Positions 1 through 6,700 of a stretch of DNA of 7,377 bases are shown here, one piece after another. Within the stretch, counting starts at the first letter, position 1, and every line of letters begins with the position of its first letter. The DNA is from CAZNLL01 sp964573885 (lineage in GTDB: Bacteria > Desulfobacterota > DSM-4660 > Desulfatiglandales > Desulfatiglandaceae). The stretch spans positions 1 to 7,377 of the forward strand of contig CAZNLL010000163.1 in assembly GCA_964573885.1 (NCBI GenBank), given 5' to 3'. The notes under the pieces were generated by a model. It was not told where the DNA came from. It saw nothing but the letters and a program-made list of their open reading frames with translations, and searched no databases. The translations under genes and the position numbers were made by a program.

Positions 1-1
1 C

Positions 2-985
2 CTTCAGAAGGAAGGCGTTCAAACCCCAGGATTAACGCTCGGGATCGGGGATGACACGGCATCTTTCCTGCCGCACGCCGGATACGACGTATTGGTGACC
101 TGTGACTGCATGGTAGAAGGCAGGCATTACATGCCCCAGTATATTACCCACCAGGAGTTGGGGCGACGCGCCATGGTGCTCAATATCAGCGATATCGGTG
201 CCGTGGGGGGTAAACCCCTTTATGCATTAGTATCCCTGGGCCTAAGATCGGACACCCGTGTTTCAGACGTGGAGGCCATGTATCGCGGTTTTGTTGCGGA
301 ACTCAATCCGTTAGACGCCTCGGTTATCGGTGGGAATCTTACAAAATCAGGGGACGGCCCGTTTATCGACATCACTTTAATTGGGGAGGTGGCGCATGAT
401 AAAGCCGTCCGCCGTTCCACCGCAAAGGTGGGAGACGCAATTTTGGTTACGGGATACCCGGGTCAATCGGCCGCCGGGCTGCAACTCCTGTTGCAAGCGC
501 AACGGATGGAGGGTTTACGCGACCACCCACTGGTACGTGCCTACAACACACCTTCTCACAGAGCACGGGAGGGTTGGGCCATTGCCCAGTCAGGGTGTGT
601 CACAGCGATGATTGACACCAGTGACGGGTTTCTCGGGGATCTGGGACACATCTGCAAGGAAAGCGCTGTTGGCGCTGAACTGATCCAGGAGAAGTTGCCC
701 ATAAGTGGGGCCCTGCGTCAAGCGGCCCAGGATTTGGGACAGGATCCCTATGACCTGATCTTAAAAGACAGCGATGATTATGAACTGATCATCACCTGCG
801 CTCCTGATCACGTGGGGAAAATCTGCAGCACACTGTCTTCGTTAAGTGATGTGCCTATTAACGAGGTTGGCAGGATTACGGGCGTGGCCCGGCAAATCAA
901 GTTGAACCTTCCAGATGGGACATGGTCTGAAATGACACCTGCCGGGTGGGATCATTTTGCAGACTCAGGAGGAGGACATGATTGA
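2..985 (+). CDS. thiL: Thiamine-monophosphate kinase ThiL (N-terminus cut by window edge)
   Basis: ThiL phosphorylates thiamine monophosphate with ATP to thiamine diphosphate, the last step of cofactor synthesis, in the cytoplasm. The frame is open from base 2 and gives 327 residues; family members are about 325, and the metal-binding GIGDD lies at fragment residues 14-18 where E. coli has it near 27-31, so only about 15 residues are missing. Other family marks seen are CDCMVEGRHY (34-43), RAMVLNISDIGAVGGKPL, IGGNLTKSG, MIDTSDGFLGDLGHIC and the typical C-terminal GWDHF followed by a short tail. The usual GGEDYEL motif reads DSDDYEL here (bases 767-787), an unusual variant. A TTG at 92 is internal and not the start. 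The stop lies inside thiM, so the two are probably co-transcribed. Assignment to ThiL is secure; catalytic activity is inferred. Confidence 0.95.
   Translation, partial: LQKEGVQTPGLTLGIGDDTASFLPHAGYDVLVTCDCMVEGRHYMPQYITHQELGRRAMVLNISDIGAVGGKPLYALVSLGLRSDTRVSDVEAMYRGFVAELNPLDASVIGGNLTKSGDGPFIDITLIGEVAHDKAVRRSTAKVGDAILVTGYPGQSAAGLQLLLQAQRMEGLRDHPLVRAYNTPSHRAREGWAIAQSGCVTAMIDTSDGFLGDLGHICKESAVGAELIQEKLPISGALRQAAQDLGQDPYDLILKDSDDYELIITCAPDHVGKICSTLSSLSDVPINEVGRITGVARQIKLNLPDGTWSEMTPAGWDHFADSGGGHD
967..975 (+). promoter_or_regulatory. Ribosome binding site of thiM
   Basis: AGGAGGAGG lies inside the last codons of thiL, with AGGAGG at 967-972 five bases before the ATG at 978. It fixes the thiM start at 978 rather than the in-frame TTG at 957, and lets thiM be translated on its own although it overlaps thiL. 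Confidence 0.8.
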
Positions 986-1366
986 TCAACCATTGGCAAA
1001 AAAAGCAGCACAAAACCTGAAAAAGCTTAGGGAGAAAAAGCCCCTGATTCATAACATCACCAATTATGTGGTCATGAATACTACGGCGAATGCATTACTG
1101 GCATGTGGGGCATCTCCCGTCATGGCCCATGCGCAAGAAGAAGTGGTGGAAATGGTGTCCTTTGCCGGTGCCCTGGTGCTTAATATCGGGACACTGACAC
1201 CCTACTGGATTGATTCCATGTTGAAGGCGGGGAAACGTGCTAACGAACTCAATGTGCCCATTATCCTGGACCCTGTGGGTTCAGGGGCCACAACACTGCG
1301 TACTGAATCCGCAAAACGACTCATGAACGAACTCACCATCCGTGTCGTTCGAGGGAATGCCTCAGA
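978..1366 (+). CDS. thiM: Hydroxyethylthiazole kinase ThiM (3' part lost in assembly gap)
   Basis: ThiM phosphorylates the alcohol of 4-methyl-5-(2-hydroxyethyl)thiazole with ATP, salvaging the thiazole half of thiamine. The visible 129 residues hold the family signature PLIHNITNYVVMNTTANALL (22-41), then ACGASPVMAHA, the stretch LVLNIGTL (67-74), ILDPVGSGATTLR (96-108) and RVVRGNAS (122-129). The last two bases before the Ns are GA, consistent with the usual Glu of NASE. Family length is about 265 residues, so roughly the C-terminal half is missing, including the region that carries the active-site Cys and the rest of the ATP site. ATG 978 overlaps the thiL stop by 8 nt. The frame stays nominally open through the Ns to 1481, but that tail belongs to other sequence. 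Whether the gene is intact in the organism cannot be told. Confidence 0.94.
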
Positions 1367-1466
1367 NNNNNNNNNNNNNNNNNNNNNNNNNNNNNNNNNN
1401 NNNNNNNNNNNNNNNNNNNNNNNNNNNNNNNNNNNNNNNNNNNNNNNNNNNNNNNNNNNNNNNNNN
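1367..1466. other. Assembly gap, 100 Ns
   Basis: Exactly 100 consecutive Ns. This round number is the conventional filler for a scaffold gap of unknown size. It interrupts thiM from the left and the C-terminal end of a Dpp/Opp ATPase from the right. The missing parts of the two genes need about 400 and 200 bases, so the real distance must be larger than shown if both genes are whole. Any protein translated through it is artificial. Confidence 0.97.
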
Positions 1467-2230
1467 GAAAGCAGTGCCTGACTGTATGGATGCTGGGGGT
1501 TTTGATAGAGTTCCTTATCCGTGGCCAGTTCTACAAAACGTCCCAGATACATAACGGCTATACGGTCGCTGATGTGCTCCACGACGCTCAAATCGTGCGC
1601 AATAAAAAGATAGGAGAGGTTCATCTGCTCCTGGAGCTGGGCGAGCAGGTTGATAACTTGGGCCTGGATGGAGACATCCAGGGCTGAGACCGGTTCGTCA
1701 CATATGATGACCTTGGGATTCAAGGCCAAAGCACGGGCAATACCAATGCGTTGGCGTTGACCTCCCGAAAATTCATGGGGATAGCGGCTTATCTGCTCTG
1801 TATGGAGGCCGACCTTCTCCATCAGATAAGCCACCCGGTTTTTGATTTCAGCCCTAGGTTCTTTAAGATGGTTTTTTATTGGCTCGGCAATGATCTGGCC
1901 GACATTCATGCGGGGATTAAGGGAGGAAAAAGGATCCTGGAAGATAATCTGAAGAGAAGCCCGCACCCGCCTGAGCGCTTCCCGCTCCAACCCTAAGAGA
2001 TCCTGGCCATTAAATGTTATCTGGCCGGAAGTTGGCTCGATGAGACGCAGGATTGAGCGGCCCACCGTGGTCTTGCCACAGCCGCTTTCACCGACCAGTC
2101 CCAGGGTCTCGCCCCGCTTCAGGGTGAAGGTGATCCCGTCCACTGCCCGCACATTGCCTACTGTGCGAGACAGTACCCCCTTCTTGACAGGGAAGTGTTT
2201 CTTCAGATTTTTAACGTCTAAGAGGGCCAT
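1467..2230 (-). CDS. dppF: Peptide ABC transporter ATP-binding protein, DppF/OppF type (C-terminus lost in gap)
   Basis: This is one of the two ATPase subunits that would drive the importer from the cytoplasmic face of the membrane. The 254 visible residues contain, in order, Walker A GESGCGKT (47-54), Q-loop Gln98 in IIFQDPFSSLNPRM, ABC signature FSGGQRQR (154-161), Walker B VIICDE with Glu179, the D-loop SALD (182-185) and switch His212 in FIAHD. FSGGQ instead of LSGGQ is usual for the F subunit, as is the insert VKKGVLSRTVGNVRAVDG near the N-terminus. The sequence stops at HPYSQALL, the beginning of the oligopeptide-transporter C-terminal domain, so roughly 70 residues are missing. The start is ATG 2230, with AAAGGA at 2241-2246. 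It lies 24 nt after dppD. The substrate is not readable from this subunit. Confidence 0.94.
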
Positions 2231-2254
2231 GTTAGCCGGGTCCTTTAATTCGAT

Positions 2255-3241
2255 TCAGCTTGCCTCCAGCCAGCAGTTGACCCGCCGATATTCGGTGAGG
2301 TGAATCATGGGCGGCTCCTGCTTGCGGCATATGTCCATGACACTGGAACAACGGGGATGGAACCGGCACCCAAGCGGTGTTTCCAAGGGTCTGGGGACAA
2401 TTCCCGGAATCTCCTGAAGACGGCGACCGGTTTGGGCCTTGCGGCCGATAACCGGAATAGATCCCAGAAGCCCCCGGGTGTATGGATGGCGGGGGTCCTT
2501 AAATAGGTCCTTCACGGGCGCCTCCTCAACGACCTTACCGGCGTACATAACGACCACCCGACTGGCCATCTCGGCGATGACCCCCAGATCATGGGTAATG
2601 AGCACAATGGCCGTTTTAAATTCCTCCTTGAGACGTACCATAATGTCCATGATCTGCGCCTGGATGGTGACGTCCAGTGCGGTGGTCGGTTCATCGGCCA
2701 GCAGGAGCTGTGGGTTGCAGGATAACGCCATGGCGATCATGGCCCGCTGACGCATGCCGCCTGAAAGTTTGTGGGGGTACTCTCTGGCCCTGGCCCTGGG
2801 ACCCGATATCTGCACCATCTGAAGCATGTTCACCGCCCATTTCCAGGCCTCCTGGTATCTCATGCCCTCGTGAAGTCTCACAGCCTCTGAAATCTGCTCT
2901 CCGATGGTCAGCACCGGGTTCAGGGAGGTCATGGGCTCCTGGAAAATCATTGAGATGGCGCTGCCCCTGACCTTTCTGATTGCCTCCTGGTCTAAGTTCA
3001 GGAGGTTGACGCCCTCGAAGCGGATGTTTCCCTGGATTTCCGCCGGTGGGCAACGCAGGAGTTGAAGGATTGAAAGGGCGGTGACGCTCTTACCGCAACC
3101 GCTCTCGCCGACCAGCCCCAGGGTTTCACCCTGATAGACGTTGAAGTCCACCCCATCCACCGCGTTGACTACCCCATCCTGCGTGTGGAAGCGGGTGTGG
3201 AGGGCCTCGATCGCCAAAAGGGGTTTTTTTGTGTCGTTCAT
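2255..3241 (-). CDS. dppD: Peptide ABC transporter ATP-binding protein, DppD/OppD type
   Basis: This is the second ATPase of the importer, complete at 328 residues, the usual length. Seen are Walker A GESGCGKS (45-52), Q-loop Gln101 in MIFQEPMTSLNP, signature LSGGMRQR (159-166), Walker B LLLADE with Glu184, and switch His217 in LITHD. The C-terminal oligopeptide-transporter domain begins at HPYTRGLL (252-259) and carries four Cys at 292, 298, 305 and 323 (GCRFHPRC...C...C). In this family that pattern can ligate an iron-sulfur cluster near the nucleotide site; a structure of a thermophilic DppD is known to contain one. The start ATG overlaps the dppC stop as ATGA (3238-3241), and only a weak CAGG lies upstream, so translation is probably coupled to dppC. 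The D and F subunits are expected to form a heterodimer. Confidence 0.95.
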   Translation of the reverse strand: MNDTKKPLLAIEALHTRFHTQDGVVNAVDGVDFNVYQGETLGLVGESGCGKSVTALSILQLLRCPPAEIQGNIRFEGVNLLNLDQEAIRKVRGSAISMIFQEPMTSLNPVLTIGEQISEAVRLHEGMRYQEAWKWAVNMLQMVQISGPRARAREYPHKLSGGMRQRAMIAMALSCNPQLLLADEPTTALDVTIQAQIMDIMVRLKEEFKTAIVLITHDLGVIAEMASRVVVMYAGKVVEEAPVKDLFKDPRHPYTRGLLGSIPVIGRKAQTGRRLQEIPGIVPRPLETPLGCRFHPRCSSVMDICRKQEPPMIHLTEYRRVNCWLEAS

Positions 3242-4128
3242 AGCTTGAACCTGGGATCGAGGGCATCACGCAGGCCGTCGCCTAAAAGATTGAAACCCAA
3301 AACGGCCAAGAAAATGGCGATGCCGGGGAAGGTGGCGACATGAGGTGCGTGGAAAAGATAGGATCGGCCTGAACCCAGCATGGTCCCCCATTCCGGTGTG
3401 GGGGGCTGCACGCCGATGCCCAAAAATCCCAAACCTGCCGCGAAGAGAATACCCATACCCATGGACAGACTCGTTTGGACGGTGATGGGGACCATGACAT
3501 TGGGCAGGATGTGTCTTAGCAGAATGACCGTGTCTCTCGTACCCACGGCCTTGGCTGCCTCAACATAGATCTCCTCCCTTACGGCCAGGGTACAACCCCT
3601 GACCAGACGGATGTAAAGGGGGATCATGGCAATGCCAATGGAGACCATGGCGTTCTTGAGTCCGACCCCCAGGACCGCCACCAGTCCGAGGGCCAAGAGA
3701 AAACCCGGGAATGCTAACAGGGTGTCGGTTATGCGCTGGAGGATAAAATCGGTTTTTCCGCCGTAGTAGCCTGAGATGAGTCCGAGGGGGACACCAATAA
3801 ACAACCCCACCGAAACGACCCCTATGGCGATCGAAAGTGAGACACGTGAACCATAGATGATCCGACCCAGAATGGAACGTCCCAGTTCATCGGTACCCAG
3901 CGGGTGCTTCAGGGATGGGGTCTCCAGGGCCATGATGAGGTTTGGGGCCGAGGGGTTGCCAGGGAAGAGGACCGGCGCCAGCAGGGCGGTGAGGATGTAG
4001 AGCAGGATCAGAAAACCGCCGAACAGCGCCACTTTGTTACGCTTGAGCTTGAACCAACTGCGTCTGAACGGGCTGATGGGTGAATGATCCCGGTCTCCAT
4101 CGGCTGTGTTCCGGATTGTGTCAGTCAT
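3238..4128 (-). CDS. dppC: Peptide ABC transporter permease, DppC/OppC type
   Basis: This inner-membrane subunit forms half of the translocation path. With the chosen start it has 296 residues. A hydrophilic N-terminal tail ends in FRRSWFKLKRNKVALFG, then the first membrane helix (about 35-55), an external segment with the family motif HPLGTDELGRSILGRIIYGSRVSL (75-98), and several further helices. The EAA loop that docks on an ATPase is YVEAAKAVGTRDT...ILPN (188-210), with Glu190, Gly196 and Pro209 in place. The C-terminus DALDPRFKL is typical. The start is taken at ATG 4128 because GAGGA lies at 4135-4139, six bases away. An in-frame upstream start at 4155 would add nine residues inside dppB and has no such site. 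The gene overlaps the dppB end by 8 nt (ATGACTGA). Confidence 0.94.
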   Translation of the reverse strand: MTDTIRNTADGDRDHSPISPFRRSWFKLKRNKVALFGGFLILLYILTALLAPVLFPGNPSAPNLIMALETPSLKHPLGTDELGRSILGRIIYGSRVSLSIAIGVVSVGLFIGVPLGLISGYYGGKTDFILQRITDTLLAFPGFLLALGLVAVLGVGLKNAMVSIGIAMIPLYIRLVRGCTLAVREEIYVEAAKAVGTRDTVILLRHILPNVMVPITVQTSLSMGMGILFAAGLGFLGIGVQPPTPEWGTMLGSGRSYLFHAPHVATFPGIAIFLAVLGFNLLGDGLRDALDPRFKL

Positions 4129-5041
4129 AGCGAATCCTCGGGTCCACAAAGGCATAGATCACATCAACCATCAGGTTAACCAGGGTGTAAATGAGTCCGA
4201 AGATGAGAATGGTTCCTTGAATTACAGGATAATCCCGGGCCAGAATCGAGTCTACGATCAGACGGCCAACACCCGGCCAGGCGAATACCGTCTCGGTCAA
4301 AACCGCCCCCCCTAAAAGCATACCAAATTGGAGCCCCACCACTGTGATGATCGGGATGAGGGCATTTTTAAGCGCATGCTTGATGACGACCACCTTTTCC
4401 TTCAGACCCTTGGAACGGGCCGTGGTCGTATAGTCCTGGGATAGGACCTCCAACATGCTTGAACGGGTCATGCGGGCAATGAAGGCAACGACAAAGGCGG
4501 TCAGGGTAATTGAAGGCAGGATGACGTGTTTCCAGGAGCCGGTGCCCCCGGCAGGCAGCCAGGGGAGTATGACCGAAAAGACGATCACCAACATCAGGCC
4601 CAGCCAAAAGACCGGCATGGAGATACCAAAAAGGGCTGCGGCGGTCACCAGATAGTCTAAAAAAGTGTAGGGCCTTGTGGCCGAGATGATGCCTGCCGGT
4701 ATCCCAAATAAACACGCCAGGGTGATGGCCACCACGGCCAGCAAAATGGTGTTTGGTAATCGGGCCCAAATTTCCTGGATTACCGGGTTCTGGGTTCTTG
4801 CCGAACGGCCTAAATCAAATTTGGCCAATTGGCCGAGGAAGACGGCATATTGAATGTAAACCGGCTTGTCAAGCCCCAGTTGGTGGCGTATGTGCTCGAT
4901 ATCCTCCGGGGTGGCCATCTGGCCGGCCAGTACCTGGGCCGGGTCGCCGGGTAAGGCCCGGAGCATGAAAAAAAGCAGGAGCGATATTCCAAACAGAACC
5001 GGGATGATAGAGAGCAAACGTTTGATCACATACTGGAACAT
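4121..5041 (-). CDS. dppB: Peptide ABC transporter permease, DppB/OppB type
   Basis: This is the other inner-membrane half of the importer, 306 residues from ATG 5041. It opens with MFQYVIKRLLSIIPVLFGIS, the usual N-terminus with the first helix at about 9-28, followed by RALPGDPA (28-35), a periplasmic segment containing LGLDKPVYIQY, and the remaining helices. The cytoplasmic EAA-type loop is YTTTARSKGLKEK...ALKNALIP (204-230). VFAWPGVGRLIVDSILARDYPVIQG (252-276) and the end FVDPRIRYD are standard for the family. A start at 5095 would add 18 residues without a hydrophobic or conserved character and would fall inside a hairpin, so it is rejected. The ribosome binding site (AGCAGG, about 9 nt upstream) is modest. 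It is separated from the binding-protein gene by 74 nt. Confidence 0.94.
   Translation of the reverse strand: MFQYVIKRLLSIIPVLFGISLLLFFMLRALPGDPAQVLAGQMATPEDIEHIRHQLGLDKPVYIQYAVFLGQLAKFDLGRSARTQNPVIQEIWARLPNTILLAVVAITLACLFGIPAGIISATRPYTFLDYLVTAAALFGISMPVFWLGLMLVIVFSVILPWLPAGGTGSWKHVILPSITLTAFVVAFIARMTRSSMLEVLSQDYTTTARSKGLKEKVVVIKHALKNALIPIITVVGLQFGMLLGGAVLTETVFAWPGVGRLIVDSILARDYPVIQGTILIFGLIYTLVNLMVDVIYAFVDPRIRYD
4135..4139 (-). promoter_or_regulatory. Ribosome binding site of dppC
   Basis: On the - strand this reads GAGGA, six bases before the ATG at 4128. It lies in the last codons of dppB and decides the start of dppC at 4128 against the longer in-frame alternative at 4155. Confidence 0.65.
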
Positions 5042-5063
5042 TGAATGCGGCCTGCTTAAAATA

Positions 5064-5102
5064 CCGGGGGCTGAGGCTTGTGTCGGCGACCTCACCCCCC
5101 GG
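5064..5102 (-). terminator. Strong imperfect stem-loop between binding-protein gene and dppB; probable leaky terminator or mRNA-stabilising hairpin
   Basis: On the transcribed - strand the arms are CCGGGGGGTGAGG and CCTCAGCCCCCGG (bases 5102-5090 and 5076-5064), giving 12 base pairs with a single G-G mismatch and a 13-nt loop. Just after it comes TATTTTAAG, a short, imperfect U stretch. The stem starts 13 nt past the TAG of the binding-protein gene and ends 22 nt before the dppB ATG. The structure is directly visible. That it partly stops transcription or protects the upstream mRNA from 3' decay, so that binding protein exceeds membrane subunits, is inferred from how such operons usually behave. 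Confidence 0.6.
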
Positions 5103-5115
5103 GATGATGTTCAAT

Positions 5116-6675
5116 CTACTTCATGGTGATGTACTGTGGATAGAACTTTTCAGTCGGCGTGACGATCATGCCTCGGATTTTGCTCGAATAGGCGATCACA
5201 AACTTCTCCACATGAAGCCACATCCATGGGCAGTCATCCCAGACCATCTCAGAGGCCTGTTTCAACAATGCCAGCCGTTTTTTCGGGTCCTGTTCTTTTC
5301 GGGAGGCCTTCATAATCTTGTCATATTCGGGATTACAATAAAAGGCCGCGCCTAATCCTTTCGGCGGGTTGACTTCACAGGTAAACTGACCATAGAGACC
5401 CATATCTGCGTCCATAATGAGCGGGCCCCAGCCCAGGAGGAAAACCTCCAGCTCTGTCTGGTCCAGTGGCTTCAGCAGACCTGCCACATACGTCGGCCAG
5501 TCATAGGTACGGAGTTCAACCTTCACTCCGATGGCCTGGAGATAGGCCTGTACGGCTTCAGAAACCTGTTTGTCAAAGAGGTATCGCCCGTTGGGCGTCC
5601 GCATGTTGACGGTTTTAGAAAAGTCAAATTGGGCCTCCTTCAGGAGGGCCTTGGCCTTATCGGGATCATAATTATACTGCTTGTCCATTTTCATGTAGCC
5701 GAACACTTTGGGTGACACCGGTCCATCCATGGGTTGGGCGGTACCGAAAAGGATCTTTTTCACGATGGCCTTTTTGTCTACTGCATAATTGAATGCCTGC
5801 CGGACTTTTTTGTTGGTGGTAACACCCTTCTGATAGTTAAGTCCCATGAAGATGGTTCGGGTGTCCAGGGGCATCTCCAAAGTGATATTGGTGTCCGCCT
5901 TGAGTGCCGCTACATTGGAGGGTAACGGCTTGTAGCAGACGTGGACCTGGCCGGTTCTCAGCATGGCCTCCCGGGTCGCCGCCTCAGGTACAATTTTCCA
6001 CGTGATTTGAGCGACCGTGGGTTTTTCACCCCAATAGTTTTCGTTTCGAACCATAACGATACGATCCCCTTTTACCCATTCCTTAAGAACATATGGGCCT
6101 GCGCCTACAGGGTGCTGACGGACATCGTCTCCGTATTTTTCTATGGCTGCCGGGCTAATGGGGGACACCAGGGTCATTGAAAGGGATGGAGCCAGTGGCG
6201 CAAAGGGATATTTGAGTTTGAGGGCCACGGTATAGTCGTCGACCTTGATGCATTCCTTCACCATACCCACCGCGAAGCGCAGCGGCACCCTCATTTTGGT
6301 GTCAAGGATGCGGTCCCAGGTCAGCTTGACAGCGTCGGCGTTGAAATCACTGCCATCTGAAAACTTCGCTCCCTTACGAAGGTGAAGGGTGTAGGTCAAC
6401 CCATCCTCAGACACCTCATACTTGGTGGCCAAACGGGGATGGAGCTTTCCTTCCGGATCCTGGAAGAAAAGATTCCCGTAAATCAGGTCGCACATGTTTT
6501 GAATCAGAGTTGTGGTCTGCTCCTGGGGATTCAAGCTATCCGCATCCACACCGATGCCGATTTTAAGTTCCTTAATATCGGCGCAGGCATCAGTCGGATT
6601 GAGACTGAATTCGACACCCACAAATAAAAAAGTCACTGCAAAAATCATTACCCATATCAATCTGAATGCTTTCAT
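5116..6675 (-). CDS. Periplasmic solute-binding protein, family 5 (peptide/DppA-OppA-like)
   Basis: This is the extracytoplasmic receptor that would deliver substrate to the permease pair. It has 519 residues, normal for family 5. A signal peptide is visible: basic start MKAFR, hydrophobic core to about residue 20, and an Ala-Cys-Ala cleavage site at 30-32, leaving DIKELKIG as mature start. Cys31 has no lipobox in front, so a soluble periplasmic protein is more likely than a lipoprotein. Family marks are LTYTLHLRKGAKFSDG (93-108), the signature HPVGAGPYVLKEW (188-200), VRQAFNYAVDKKAIVK (291-306), YNYDPDKAKALLKEA (334-348) and the pocket segment LLGWG...DAD (413-424), where an Asp could bind a peptide amine. 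The mature part holds six Cys (62, 142, 247, 433, 447, 482). The start has an excellent ribosome binding site. The substrate is unproven: dipeptides, oligopeptides, glutathione-like or other ligands remain possible. Confidence 0.93.
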   Translation of the reverse strand: MKAFRLIWVMIFAVTFLFVGVEFSLNPTDACADIKELKIGIGVDADSLNPQEQTTTLIQNMCDLIYGNLFFQDPEGKLHPRLATKYEVSEDGLTYTLHLRKGAKFSDGSDFNADAVKLTWDRILDTKMRVPLRFAVGMVKECIKVDDYTVALKLKYPFAPLAPSLSMTLVSPISPAAIEKYGDDVRQHPVGAGPYVLKEWVKGDRIVMVRNENYWGEKPTVAQITWKIVPEAATREAMLRTGQVHVCYKPLPSNVAALKADTNITLEMPLDTRTIFMGLNYQKGVTTNKKVRQAFNYAVDKKAIVKKILFGTAQPMDGPVSPKVFGYMKMDKQYNYDPDKAKALLKEAQFDFSKTVNMRTPNGRYLFDKQVSEAVQAYLQAIGVKVELRTYDWPTYVAGLLKPLDQTELEVFLLGWGPLIMDADMGLYGQFTCEVNPPKGLGAAFYCNPEYDKIMKASRKEQDPKKRLALLKQASEMVWDDCPWMWLHVEKFVIAYSSKIRGMIVTPTEKFYPQYITMK

Positions 6676-6679
6676 GTTT

Positions 6680-6688
6680 CTCCTCCTT
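6680..6688 (-). promoter_or_regulatory. Strong ribosome binding site of the binding-protein gene
   Basis: The - strand reads AAAGGAGGAG across this site, with the AGGAGG core at 6687-6682, six bases before ATG 6675. It is the best ribosome binding site of the transport genes, which suits a receptor needed in excess. The 25-nt space before it (6676-6700) is too short to hold a complete promoter, so transcription probably comes from upstream. Confidence 0.8.
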
Positions 6689-6700
6689 TTTTGGGGTTTG

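Noticed and set aside
323..343. Loss of the metal-binding Asp in ThiL (IGGNLT in place of IGGDTT).
   Set aside because: As I recall, bona fide ThiL proteins such as that of Aquifex aeolicus also carry GGN here, so it is a tolerated variant.
1202..1481. Frames reading through the N run on both strands, extending thiM to 1481 and the ATPase down to 1202.
   Set aside because: The tails come from unknown bases and from antisense or unrelated sequence; neither resembles the C-terminus of the family concerned.
4129..4155. Longer dppC with a start at 4155.
   Set aside because: It lacks a good ribosome binding site, whereas ATG 4128 has GAGGA six bases upstream and makes a compact overlap with the dppB stop.
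5042..5095. Longer dppB with a start at 5095.
   Set aside because: The 18 extra residues are not typical of the family and their codons overlap the hairpin; MFQYVIKRLLSIIPV at 5041 is the standard beginning.
6580..6675. Binding protein as a lipoprotein anchored at Cys31.
   Set aside because: The residues before Cys31 (T-D-A) do not form a lipobox and are preceded by a polar stretch; the Ala-Cys-Ala site fits ordinary signal cleavage.
1467..6675. Nickel (Nik-type) importer instead of a peptide importer.
   Set aside because: Subunit families overlap and it cannot be fully excluded, but the dipeptidase-like neighbour and the peptide-type binding-protein motifs favour peptides, and no nickel enzyme or regulator is seen.
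6676..6700. Pyrimidine-rich run on the + strand (TCCTCCTTTTTT) as a terminator.
   Set aside because: There is no hairpin next to it, and on the - strand it is the purine-rich ribosome binding site of the binding-protein gene.
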